This document shows, piece by piece, positions 1-7,446 of a stretch of DNA of 41,068 nt. The stretch's first letter is position 1, and the number at the start of each line of letters is the position of its first letter. Position numbers and translations under genes: made by a program. Origin of the DNA: an uncultured Eubacteriales bacterium (GTDB lineage Bacteria; Bacillota; Clostridia; Christensenellales; CAG-138). Under the pieces are notes generated by a model that did not search any database, was not told where the DNA came from, and saw nothing but the letters and a program-made list of their open reading frames with translations. The stretch covers positions 1-41,068 of the forward strand of contig UQXE01000018.1 in NCBI GenBank assembly GCA_900544965.1, given 5' to 3'.

Positions 1-10
1 AATATTAATC

Positions 11-108
11 CATTAACCCTTAATTAACGGGTTGCACACACAGGGCGGTATGTTTCGAAACAGGAACATACCGCCCTATGCTGTGCATATATTTTAGCTG
101 GGTTAATG
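11..108. repeat. Large nested palindrome just beyond the integrase stop codon
   Basis: Three concentric inverted repeats share one centre near 59.5: 11-19 with 100-108 (9 bp), 33-38 with 82-87 (6 bp), and 42-54 with 65-77 (13 bp, AGGGCGGTATGTT). It begins 3 bp past the minus-strand integrase stop codon at 111-113. No run of T follows the stem on either strand, so it is not a standard intrinsic terminator. It could be a factor-dependent terminator, an RNA-stabilising structure, or a site recognised during recombination. Confidence 0.75.
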
Positions 109-110
109 AT

Positions 111-1655
111 TTATATATTAAAAATTACTTCTCTAATATTAACTGTGTTATAATGTTCACCTTCTATTTTAACTATATCAATTACAATGCTTTTGATAAA
201 TTTCTGCATAAATCTCATTCTTTCAGAGTTATTCAAGACAACCCAATTTTCTTTGAAATTTCTAATAATATGTTCTTCAGTTATTATGTTATCTTGATTT
301 AATTTAAACTCTAAATCAGAAATTAAATTTTCAGCGGTTTTTATTTTCTCGTCAATAGATAACATCATTTCCCTATATCTTTGAAAGTCTATTTCCTGCA
401 TTACATATAAGTTCATAATCTCCTTTTGTCTGCTCTTATAGCCATTTATTGTAATGTTAATAGAATTTATTTCACTTTTTATAGTATCAATTCTGCGTTC
501 GCTTATTAAATCCTTTTCGTCATAATATGTTAAGTCGGCAATATTTTGTATATAGTTTTCGAATGCTTCGTCAATCTTTTTATGGCATATTGTATGTGCT
601 TTACATACACCTTTAACTTTGTTTATACACCTATACGAAGTTGAAATTACTTTTGTTTTATTGTCAGCACCTCTTTTATAATTTCTTTTAGGTGAATACC
701 ATTCTCCACACTCTCCGCAAGTTAGTATTCCTGAATAATAAGCGTCCTCTTTTGCTCTTTTAATATGTGAAGCACCTTTTCGCATATTTAATTTATGTCT
801 AACAGCATAGAATGTTTTCTCATCAATAATTGCTTCGTGTTTTCCATCTGCTTCAAAATATTTATCTTTATTATTTACAGAATACCTTACTTGGCCTATA
901 TAATTAACATTAGTTAAAATAAGTCTCACTGTTTTTGAGTTCCATAATAATCCCTTTTTACTAGGAACTTTGCGTAAATTTAGCATTGTAGCTATTTGTG
1001 TCATAGTATAATCGTCATGCAAAAATAAATTATATATTTCTTGTACTATAGCGGCCTCTTCTGGAACAATATCCTGTACTTTCGCCCCTAAATCTCGCTT
1101 ATATCCATATGAAGGAGTGCATAGACAATTACTATAACCTTCTTTTGCTTTTCGCTCGAATGCCGCTTGTAGTCTCTCTACAAGGTTTTCTCTCTCAAAT
1201 TCTGCAAATATCCCCAGTATTTTGATAAACATCCTTCCTGTTGCTGAATGGGTATCTATTGCTTCTACCAAAGAGTTAAAGGCACAGTCATATTTATTAA
1301 ATATATCGACAAGCTCAATTAAATCTTTAACAGACCTTGTTAATCTGTCAATTTTGAATACAAGTACGTTTTTTACTTTACCTGCTTCAATATCTGTTAT
1401 AAGTCTTTGTAATTCTGTACGGCCTTCTATACTTTTCCCACTTCTGCCTTCGTCTTTATAAATATCGTAGATAGGCCAATTTCTTATTTCGGCATAGCTT
1501 GTGAGTTTGTCGATTTGTGCCATTATGGAATAGCCATGTTGGGCCTGTTCTTCTGTGCTTACTCTAACATATATACCTAAATCATTAAATACGTTATACT
1601 GTAATTTTGCAGATTTAGGAGCGATAATCGATTGATTAACCTGTTCATTTTTCAT
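111..1655 (-). CDS. Large serine recombinase (site-specific integrase)
   Basis: A 514-residue large serine recombinase, expected to integrate and excise the element by cutting at a 2-bp core through a phosphoserine link. The resolvase-type catalytic domain is N-terminal, with catalytic Ser33 in GIYVRVSTEEQ, and KIDRLTRS and EFERENLVERL further on. A recombinase domain follows, then a zinc ribbon (CGECGEWY paired with a later CxxxxxxxC) and a C-terminal coiled-coil region, the usual order for the family. I chose the ATG at 1655 because AAGGAAG lies about 10 nt upstream; the TTG at 1664 is almost on top of it. It follows a small ORF by 28 nt and is probably co-transcribed. Low GC compared with neighbours supports transfer. 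The orientation points into the element. Confidence 0.93.
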   Translation of the reverse strand: MKNEQVNQSIIAPKSAKLQYNVFNDLGIYVRVSTEEQAQHGYSIMAQIDKLTSYAEIRNWPIYDIYKDEGRSGKSIEGRTELQRLITDIEAGKVKNVLVFKIDRLTRSVKDLIELVDIFNKYDCAFNSLVEAIDTHSATGRMFIKILGIFAEFERENLVERLQAAFERKAKEGYSNCLCTPSYGYKRDLGAKVQDIVPEEAAIVQEIYNLFLHDDYTMTQIATMLNLRKVPSKKGLLWNSKTVRLILTNVNYIGQVRYSVNNKDKYFEADGKHEAIIDEKTFYAVRHKLNMRKGASHIKRAKEDAYYSGILTCGECGEWYSPKRNYKRGADNKTKVISTSYRCINKVKGVCKAHTICHKKIDEAFENYIQNIADLTYYDEKDLISERRIDTIKSEINSINITINGYKSRQKEIMNLYVMQEIDFQRYREMMLSIDEKIKTAENLISDLEFKLNQDNIITEEHIIRNFKENWVVLNNSERMRFMQKFIKSIVIDIVKIEGEHYNTVNIREVIFNI

Positions 1656-1683
1656 AATTATCAAACTTCCTTTCCGTAAATTG

Positions 1684-1815
1684 CTAAGAAAGTTCGTCGC
1701 GTTTTTTCCTGTCTATCTTTGGCATTGAGGTTTTTATAAAAAATGACATTATTTGCTTTTGGAGTTCCTTAGGCAATATAATTTTGCCACTTTTGTCCTT
1801 TTTGACTTCTTCCAT
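1684..1815 (-). CDS. Small basic protein of integrase operon
   Basis: A 43-residue ORF (MEEVKKDKSGKIILPKELQK at its start) with a strong GGGGGGTGG ribosome binding site upstream of its ATG. It ends 28 nt before the integrase start, so the two are probably one transcript. The piece IMSFFIKTSMPKI resembles short, unnamed proteins often found beside serine recombinases on clostridial mobile elements. That resemblance is from memory. Function is unknown; a recombination directionality factor is one possibility but nothing in the sequence proves it. Confidence 0.6.
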   Translation of the reverse strand: MEEVKKDKSGKIILPKELQKQIMSFFIKTSMPKIDRKKRDELS

Positions 1816-1908
1816 TTTTACCACCCCCCTTTATAAAATCTATTTGAAGGTGTGTAAAATATGCCAGAGAAATCAAGCTTTTTCGCTAATGTGTTTCCCT
1901 TAGTTGTG

Positions 1909-2100
1909 TGTGAGGCCATAGCCATGAGTGACCGTGTGCTAGTATTTACCAAACGTCCCGCAAGGCTAAAAAGCGAACACGTAATCCAGCTTAACCCGGA
2001 TACGCCGCTTAACAGGCGGAATACGCCAGGCTTCAAGGACTATTTTGATAAGATATGGAAGGAGCTGGATTCTTATGAAGAATATAAACAACTATTCTGA
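1909..2100 (+). pseudogene. 3' stub of nitrate/sulfonate/taurine-type ABC transporter ATPase
   Basis: The frame reads CEAIAMSDRVLVFTKRPARL and runs to the stop at 2098-2100. This matches the part of SsuB/TauB-type ATPases just after the H-loop (normally VTHDxxEAxxLSDRVxVxSxRP). Everything N-terminal to it, including Walker A, signature, Walker B and the H-loop histidine, is missing. The codons before 1909 (PLVV) do not continue the family pattern. About 64 of some 250 residues remain. The stub still overlaps the permease start by 26 bp, as in an intact operon. I infer disruption by the integrative element to its left; the 5' portion should lie at that element's other end. Confidence 0.75.
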
Positions 2101-2890
2101 TGAACATCTTAGATATCTTAAGGGCATAAAAAGGCATAAGAGCTTTGTAGTATTTATGCGGTATGCGCTGCTTATATTTGTAATAGGACTTTGGGAAGTC
2201 TCGGCGGAAGCGGGATGGATAGACCCGTTCATAACCTCCAGTCCATCAAGAATAGTGGAAACGGTAATCAGTCTATATAATGGCGGGGAGCTGTTCCGAC
2301 ATATAGGGATTACGCTTTATGAAACCGTTGTGGGCTTTGTTGCGGGAACAGCGCTTGGAACCCTTATTGCCGTTTTGCTCTGGTGGAGCTCGACTCTGTC
2401 GCAAATTCTAGACCCGTATCTTGTAATTTTGAACGCGTTGCCAAAAATTGCTTTGGGACCAATTCTGATAGTATGGGTAGGAGCGGGAGTTGAGTCAATA
2501 ATAGTAATGGCGCTGCTGATCTCGGTTATAGTGACCACGATGAGCGTATTATCAGGTTTTGTAGAGATGGGCGGGGAAAAACAAATGCTGATGCGTACGC
2601 TGGGGGCTTCCAAGCTCCAAATATTTACTATGGTGATCCTGCCGTCAAGTATACCCACTATAATATCCGCGCTTAAAATAAGCGTAGGGATGAGCTGGGT
2701 AGGTGTAATAGTCGGCGAGTACTTGGTCTCAGAGGCTGGGCTTGGCTATCTTATAGTATATGGCGGCCAGGTATTTAAACTGGATCTGGTAATGTCGAGC
2801 ATAGTGGTGCTCTGCATCTTGGCGGCGCTAATGTATTATGGGGTTGCCTTTTTAGAACGCAGACTAATAAAATGGCGGACTTTTAAATGA
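2075..2890 (+). CDS. ABC transporter permease, SsuC/TauC type
   Basis: A 271-residue inner-membrane permease of the BPD_transp_1 superfamily. It has several hydrophobic segments and the cytoplasmic EAA-like coupling motif in MLMRTLGASKLQIFTMVILP, which contacts the ATPase. WIDPFITSSPSRI near the N terminus is typical of the nitrate/sulfonate/taurine/bicarbonate (and thiamine-precursor) subfamily. The substrate cannot be told from the sequence. The ATG at 2075 is preceded by AAGGAG at 10 nt; a TTG at 2045 lacks this. The gene is translationally coupled to the ATPase stub. With the ATPase broken and no binding protein seen, the transporter is probably non-functional unless another ATPase substitutes. 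Confidence 0.85.
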   Translation: MKNINNYSDEHLRYLKGIKRHKSFVVFMRYALLIFVIGLWEVSAEAGWIDPFITSSPSRIVETVISLYNGGELFRHIGITLYETVVGFVAGTALGTLIAVLLWWSSTLSQILDPYLVILNALPKIALGPILIVWVGAGVESIIVMALLISVIVTTMSVLSGFVEMGGEKQMLMRTLGASKLQIFTMVILPSSIPTIISALKISVGMSWVGVIVGEYLVSEAGLGYLIVYGGQVFKLDLVMSSIVVLCILAALMYYGVAFLERRLIKWRTFK

Positions 2891-3368
2891 ATTGATTTTT
2901 CTTACAGCGCCGCACAGCGCCTTAGGCTGTCAAAAAACCCCTGGATTATCCAAGGGTCCTTTACTTCAATTTCGGCTCTGATGGCACGCGCGTAAAAGCC
3001 TGATGAAAACCGTGAGGTTTTCGTTCTTTGCGGGTTTTGCCGCCCGGGAACCCCAAGGGCGGCAAAACCCGTAACTTAAAAAATGGCGTAGCCGCTTTTT
3101 GACACGTTGCAGCGACATATAGCGCCTGTTTTGTAGAAAGGCCGCTTCAAATGACGTATAAAAGTTTTCAGGCAAAAATGGACAAAACAAATGGATTTTT
3201 CTACCAAATAAGTAGCATTTGGCACTAAAAAGCGACTCATCAAATAGCATATCATTATAGTTACGGACAGATTATAAAACGGTGAGGCCGGCTTTGGCGG
3301 CAAAGCTGGAACGATTTTATTAAAAAGGGCGTTGATTAATGCGTTCAAGGCCGGAGCGAGGTATACGT
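2891..3368. other. Intergenic region containing repeat copy 1
   Basis: No credible gene. It holds one copy of the dispersed TGTCAAAAA-ended repeat (2928-3104) and about 260 bp of leader DNA before spoIVB. CATTATA at 3253-3259 resembles a sigma-F/G -10 box, but I could not find a fitting -35, so no promoter is called. Confidence 0.6.
2928..3104 (-). repeat. Dispersed intergenic repeat, copy 1 (MITE-like)
   Basis: 177 bp ending in TGTCAAAAAA (2928-2937) and TTTTTGACA (3096-3104), inverted to each other. Read on the minus strand it shares blocks with 8666-8850: AAAGCGGCT-CGCCA, GGGTTTTGCC, GGCAAAACCCGCAAAGAACG followed by AAAACC, and GACAGYCTRAG at the end. An internal stem pairs GGGTTTTGCCGCCC with GGGCGGCAAAACCC. 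It has no coding capacity. Confidence 0.8.
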
Positions 3369-4631
3369 ATGAAAAAAACAAAGCTATGTTTGCTAAAAAC
3401 GTTTGGTATCGTAATATGCGCCATAATATGCCTGTATAACTATGGGCCGCAGATGGAACGCCTCAGGTCGATGCCAAATGAAATATATATCAGGGACGGC
3501 GATATCCAGAACGATATACTGAATATCGACGCGCCCTTTTATGTGCAGGGAACCGATGAGATACAGGCGTCCCAAAGCGGGGATGAAAGTCTTGGAACAA
3601 ACTCCAGCTATGAGGATGGATCTACCATAGGTACGATTACAATAGACTTTTTCAATTTAATACCGCTCAAAACAATAGATGTAAAGGAGCGCAGGGATAT
3701 ACTTGTAATGCCAGGAGGGAATTCTGTCGGCATACATATAAATACCAAGGGTGTGCTTGTGGTAGGTATGGGCGAAGTAATAACAGAGAGCGGAAGCATA
3801 AATCCGGCATATGAGGCTGGCGTGAGGGCTGGAGATGTAATATCCAGAGTAAATGGGATTGAAATTGAAGACGCCGAACATCTAAGCCAGGTCTGCAACG
3901 AGGTTACGGGGCCGCTGGTTCTTTCAATAGTCAGGGATGGCGGCAACCTGGAGTTCACCATACAACCAGCGTATGATGTCGGCGATAAGGTGTATAAGCT
4001 GGGCATGTGGATAAGGGACAATTCTGCCGGAGTGGGAACGATGACGTTCAGCTTGCCAGAGACAGGCCGTTATGGGGCTTTAGGCCACGCCATTACCGAT
4101 GTAGATACGGGTTCGATTATAACCACAGGCGGAGGCAAGCTGCTAAACTCAAGAATTGTCGGAATAACAAAGGGGGCTAAAGGAATTCCAGGAGAATTGA
4201 AGGGTACGTTTAGTACCTCAGGGGATGGTATAGGCGTTATTGATGCCAACTGTGAGTTTGGAGTATTCGGGACGCTGGACAATGTGGAAGCGAACCCTTT
4301 ATATCCAAACGGCATACTTCTGGGCTATCCTGAAGAGGCACGAACGGGCAGGGCGGCCATTTTGACCACGATAGACGGAAACGGGATAGCGGAATATGAG
4401 TGCGAAATTATAAAGATCTATGATCAGAGCGATCCGGCCACAAAGGGAATGGTAATAAAGGTGACGGATGAAAGGCTTCTTGAAGCCACTGGTGGTATAG
4501 TGCAAGGCATGAGCGGAAGCCCGATAATACAAAATGGCAAACTGATAGGCGTAGTAACACATGTCTTTATAAATGATCCTACCAGGGGTTACGCGCTTTA
4601 TTCCTACTGGATGTATAACGCGATGAACTGA
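3369..4631 (+). CDS. spoIVB: SpoIVB sporulation signalling serine protease
   Basis: A 420-residue S55-family protease. In Bacillus it is secreted from the forespore into the intermembrane space, where it triggers pro-sigma-K processing by cleaving SpoIVFA. It has an N-terminal membrane anchor (LLKTFGIVICAIICLY, about residues 8-23). A PDZ domain with GVLVVGMGEV and AYEAGVRAGDVISRVNG occupies about residues 120-200. The protease domain has His in GRYGALGHAITD and the catalytic Ser in GMSGSPIIQNG near the C terminus. The ATG at 3369 has GGAG 12 nt upstream. It sits 12 bp before spo0A, the conserved spoIVB-spo0A order. Length and motifs look intact. Confidence 0.95.
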   Translation: MKKTKLCLLKTFGIVICAIICLYNYGPQMERLRSMPNEIYIRDGDIQNDILNIDAPFYVQGTDEIQASQSGDESLGTNSSYEDGSTIGTITIDFFNLIPLKTIDVKERRDILVMPGGNSVGIHINTKGVLVVGMGEVITESGSINPAYEAGVRAGDVISRVNGIEIEDAEHLSQVCNEVTGPLVLSIVRDGGNLEFTIQPAYDVGDKVYKLGMWIRDNSAGVGTMTFSLPETGRYGALGHAITDVDTGSIITTGGGKLLNSRIVGITKGAKGIPGELKGTFSTSGDGIGVIDANCEFGVFGTLDNVEANPLYPNGILLGYPEEARTGRAAILTTIDGNGIAEYECEIIKIYDQSDPATKGMVIKVTDERLLEATGGIVQGMSGSPIIQNGKLIGVVTHVFINDPTRGYALYSYWMYNAMN

Positions 4632-4643
4632 TGGAGGCGTACA

Positions 4644-5411
4644 ATGCAGCATTCCCTTTTGATTGCCCATAATGATGAGAACTACTGTGATGAGCTTGTA
4701 AGCCTTTTTAAGGCGAATGGTACTTTCCATCGTATATATACCGCTAAAAACGGCAACGATGTTGTAGAATGCATTAAAAATTGCTTGCCAGATGGCATAT
4801 TGATACATGCCCAGCTTCCTGACAAGGATGGGGTAGAAGTCTTGAGTATACTTAAGGATATAAATATTGAGATGCCAAAGGTATTCTTTACCTCAGCCAT
4901 ATTTGATGATGAGCTTATTTTACATCTGGATGATTATAATATAGATTTTTTTATCGCACAGCCTATATCACCTGCACAGCTGATGTGGAGGGTAACCGAA
5001 CTGTTCGAGACTGAACCTTCAATAGGTCTTATGAAGGACGTATATAAAAAAAAGACCGATTTCGCGGCCTCTGGGCTATTGCTGTCGCTAGGAGTTCCGG
5101 CAAACATGAAGGGCTTTAAATATATACGAAGCGCCGTTGAGGCTATAAACGCGGCGGAGTCTATCCCGCTTTCAAGAGGTATATACAAGGAAGTGGCTCT
5201 TATATATAATACGACTCCGGCATGCGTTGAAAGATGCATCCGCCATGCAATCGAACACGCTTGGTTAAAGGGAGACATTGATTTGCAGCATGAATTATTT
5301 GGATATACGGTAAGCGACGCAAGAGGGAAGCCTACAAATTCAGAGTTAATATGTATGATAGCGGATGTAGTTAAAAGAAAGGTGTTTTACGAACAGACTA
5401 TTAGTGCATAG
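4644..5411 (+). CDS. spo0A: Spo0A sporulation master regulator with degenerate receiver domain
   Basis: A 255-residue response regulator. The C-terminal DNA-binding domain is typical Spo0A: LGVPANMKGFKYIR at about 149-162, then NTTPACVERCIRHAIEHAW at 189-207 (recognition region), then FGYTV and KPTNSE. The N-terminal receiver (about 1-120) keeps the fold pattern and PDKDG but lacks the phosphorylation chemistry. The acidic pair is His9-Asn10 instead of Asp-Asp. The phosphoacceptor position in DGILIHAQLPDKDG is His55, where Bacillus has Asp56 in VLDIIMP. The conserved Lys before Pro is Gln106 (FIAQP), and the Thr position is Ser84. Position after spoIVB marks it as the genuine spo0A locus. I infer it cannot be activated by a standard phosphorelay. 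A second spo0A elsewhere is possible. Confidence 0.9.
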   Translation: MQHSLLIAHNDENYCDELVSLFKANGTFHRIYTAKNGNDVVECIKNCLPDGILIHAQLPDKDGVEVLSILKDINIEMPKVFFTSAIFDDELILHLDDYNIDFFIAQPISPAQLMWRVTELFETEPSIGLMKDVYKKKTDFAASGLLLSLGVPANMKGFKYIRSAVEAINAAESIPLSRGIYKEVALIYNTTPACVERCIRHAIEHAWLKGDIDLQHELFGYTVSDARGKPTNSELICMIADVVKRKVFYEQTISA

Positions 5412-5527
5412 AAAGCCATGCCCAATAATAAATATCAATATATACGGCGGATGGAATTGGTGTAGAGAGAAACAATACTGTAATTAATGCCATCCATTTG
5501 TCAGGCCACCACAAAGGATGTGAAAAA

Positions 5528-6145
5528 ATGACCGCTAGCAAGCGTAATTCTGCGCAGGGCGTGAGAGCGTTGTTATCCGATCACCCCGTTCTGGCAATCG
5601 TAATAATTTTTATCTTTATCTTTGGATGCGTTACGGGAGTTGCAACGGTGTTAACTCAGGATGGAGAGGTAATTGCAAAGTATTATGAAAATATAGTTAT
5701 GTACGCGGGGGATGCCGCGCCCGCATTGGGCGCTTCGCTGCTGCGTTCAGTATTAACTACGGTATTGTATGTTGCTATTATTCTTTTAAGCGGTATCTGG
5801 CTTCCGGGGATTGCGCCTGCGGCGCTCGCTATAGTTATAAAGGGATTTATATTTGGCATGTCTTCGGGGGCTATATTGCATTCTGCGGGCATGAAGGATG
5901 TTTTCGTTTTTTTAACCGCGATTGTTATCCCCGAGGTTTTGTTGTTTATACCCTCAATATTGTTGTGTATAGCTTCATTCAGCGTTTGGAGGCAGAACGC
6001 GCACCTTAAGCTGAAGTTTGGACGTTCAACGCTGGATGAGAAGTTCCTGAAGTCAGCATTGTCAAGCGCTATCTTTTTTTTGCCGTATATGGTATTTCAG
6101 GGAATAGCCGCTCCGGTGCTGGTCAGGTTGATTAACCTGATTTAA
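5528..6145 (+). CDS. spoIIM: SpoIIM stage II sporulation membrane protein
   Basis: A 205-residue membrane protein close to the usual SpoIIM length (about 214 in Bacillus). In the family, SpoIIM joins SpoIID and SpoIIP in the peptidoglycan-remodelling machine that drives forespore engulfment. Hydrophobic segments are at about 23-44 (HPVLAIVIIFIFIFGCVTGV), 75-100, 105-125, 130-155 and 180-205. GFIFGMSSGAILHSAG is the family's glycine-rich loop. The ATG at 5528 has AAAGGA about 10 nt upstream; the longer TTG start at 5498 has no comparable site. It lies 116 bp after spo0A, on the same strand. Confidence 0.88.
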   Translation: MTASKRNSAQGVRALLSDHPVLAIVIIFIFIFGCVTGVATVLTQDGEVIAKYYENIVMYAGDAAPALGASLLRSVLTTVLYVAIILLSGIWLPGIAPAALAIVIKGFIFGMSSGAILHSAGMKDVFVFLTAIVIPEVLLFIPSILLCIASFSVWRQNAHLKLKFGRSTLDEKFLKSALSSAIFFLPYMVFQGIAAPVLVRLINLI

Positions 6146-6211
6146 ATATCTTGCAGGCTGTGATAAAATTATTCTAAACGATAAGTTAATTAATTCTTGA
6201 GGTGATTCCCA

Positions 6212-7381
6212 ATGAAAAAGAGGGCGATACTTATAATACTGGACAGCGTGGGCGTTGGAGCGATGCCTGACGCCGCGGAATTTGGAGATACAGGGGCTAA
6301 TACCCTGGGAAATATATATAGGCTTAGAGGCAGCCTAAGGCTTCCCAACCTTTATAAACTGGGACTAAGCCGTATCGAAGGGTCTGGGCTCCCCTTGGGA
6401 GGTTGCGCCCCCACGGGATGTTACGGAAGGGCCGCTGAGGTTACAAAGGCGAAGGATACTACAAGCGGCCATTGGGAACTGGCGGGGCTGATAATGGAAA
6501 AACCGTTTCGCACATTCCCCTATGGCTTTCCAAAGGAGCTGATGGACGACTTTGAACGAAAGATCGGGCGGGGCACGATAGGTAACAGGGTAGCGTCGGG
6601 TACGGTTATAATACAGGAACTGGGAGACGAGCATGTCAGTACGGGCAAGCCGATAGTATATACATCAGCGGACAGCGTATTTCAGATTGCAGCGCACGAG
6701 GAGGTAATACCTCTGGACGAGCTGTACGGCATGTGCGAAACGGCTCGCGAAATGCTTAATGGAGAATACTACGTGGGACGCGTGATAGCAAGGCCGTTTT
6801 TGGGATCGGAAGGATCATATAGGCGCACCGAAAACAGGAGGGATTTTGCCATTCCTCCCACCGGAGACACGATTCTGGACGGCCTGCTTAAAAATAATAA
6901 AGACACAATAGCTATAGGCAAAATTGAGGACATATTCGCCAACAGGGGCATTACGATGTCGGATCATACCAGGAATAACCACGATGGCATCGAATCCTTA
7001 CTGCGTTTTATAAAAGAAGGTACTGGGGACTTCATATTTGCAAACCTAGTGGATTTTGATATGCTGTACGGGCACAGAAACGATATGGAGGGATATGCTA
7101 AGGCCTTGGAATACTTTGACGGTCGGCTCCCAGAGATAATAAAAGCTTTGAAATCCGGAGACATGCTTATCATCGCGGCTGATCATGGGTGCGATCCCAC
7201 AACGCCCGGCACAGACCATAGCAGAGAATACACCCCCGTAATTGTAACCGGCCCCTGCATAAGGGAAGGCGCTTCATTGGGAACGCTTGGCTGTTTTGCT
7301 GATATAGGCGCGACGGTATTTGAATATATTACCGGATTGAAATGGCCTGTTGGCACGAGCTTTTTAAACATAGTCTGTTGA
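6212..7381 (+). CDS. deoB: Phosphopentomutase
   Basis: A 389-residue alkaline-phosphatase-superfamily enzyme interconverting ribose-1-phosphate (or deoxyribose-1-phosphate) and the 5-phosphate in nucleoside salvage. Motifs seen are ILDSVGVGAMPDAAEFGDTG at the N terminus with metal-binding Asp, KDTTSGHWELAG (phosphorylated Thr region), YTSADSVFQIAAHEE, and the C-terminal metal site AADHGCDPTTPGTDHSREY. The ATG is preceded by GAGGTGATT. Length fits the family. A deoB-dacF order near sporulation genes is known from Bacillus, and the same order continues here with a DacF-like gene 65 bp downstream. Confidence 0.95.
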   Translation: MKKRAILIILDSVGVGAMPDAAEFGDTGANTLGNIYRLRGSLRLPNLYKLGLSRIEGSGLPLGGCAPTGCYGRAAEVTKAKDTTSGHWELAGLIMEKPFRTFPYGFPKELMDDFERKIGRGTIGNRVASGTVIIQELGDEHVSTGKPIVYTSADSVFQIAAHEEVIPLDELYGMCETAREMLNGEYYVGRVIARPFLGSEGSYRRTENRRDFAIPPTGDTILDGLLKNNKDTIAIGKIEDIFANRGITMSDHTRNNHDGIESLLRFIKEGTGDFIFANLVDFDMLYGHRNDMEGYAKALEYFDGRLPEIIKALKSGDMLIIAADHGCDPTTPGTDHSREYTPVIVTGPCIREGASLGTLGCFADIGATVFEYITGLKWPVGTSFLNIVC

Positions 7382-7446
7382 TTTTTGTACAAGGCTGCAT
7401 TAAATCCCTTTTCCCGCAATATAGATCATCAGGGGGAGGGATTTTT

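Larger units (their letters stand above)
1..1908. mobile_element. Right end of an integrative element inserted in an ABC ATPase gene
   Basis: The stretch is markedly more AT-rich than the rest of the window. It holds a large serine integrase and its small upstream ORF, both on the minus strand. To its right, a recognisable ABC ATPase reading frame begins abruptly in the middle of a domain near 1909, which puts the element/chromosome junction at about 1900-1911. The left end lies outside the window, so size and cargo are unknown. A short solo-integrase insertion cannot be excluded. Confidence 0.6.

Noticed and set aside
3253..3259. CATTATA resembling a sigma-F/G -10 box before spoIVB
   Set aside because: No matching -35 element at the right distance, and the site is 110 bp from the start codon.
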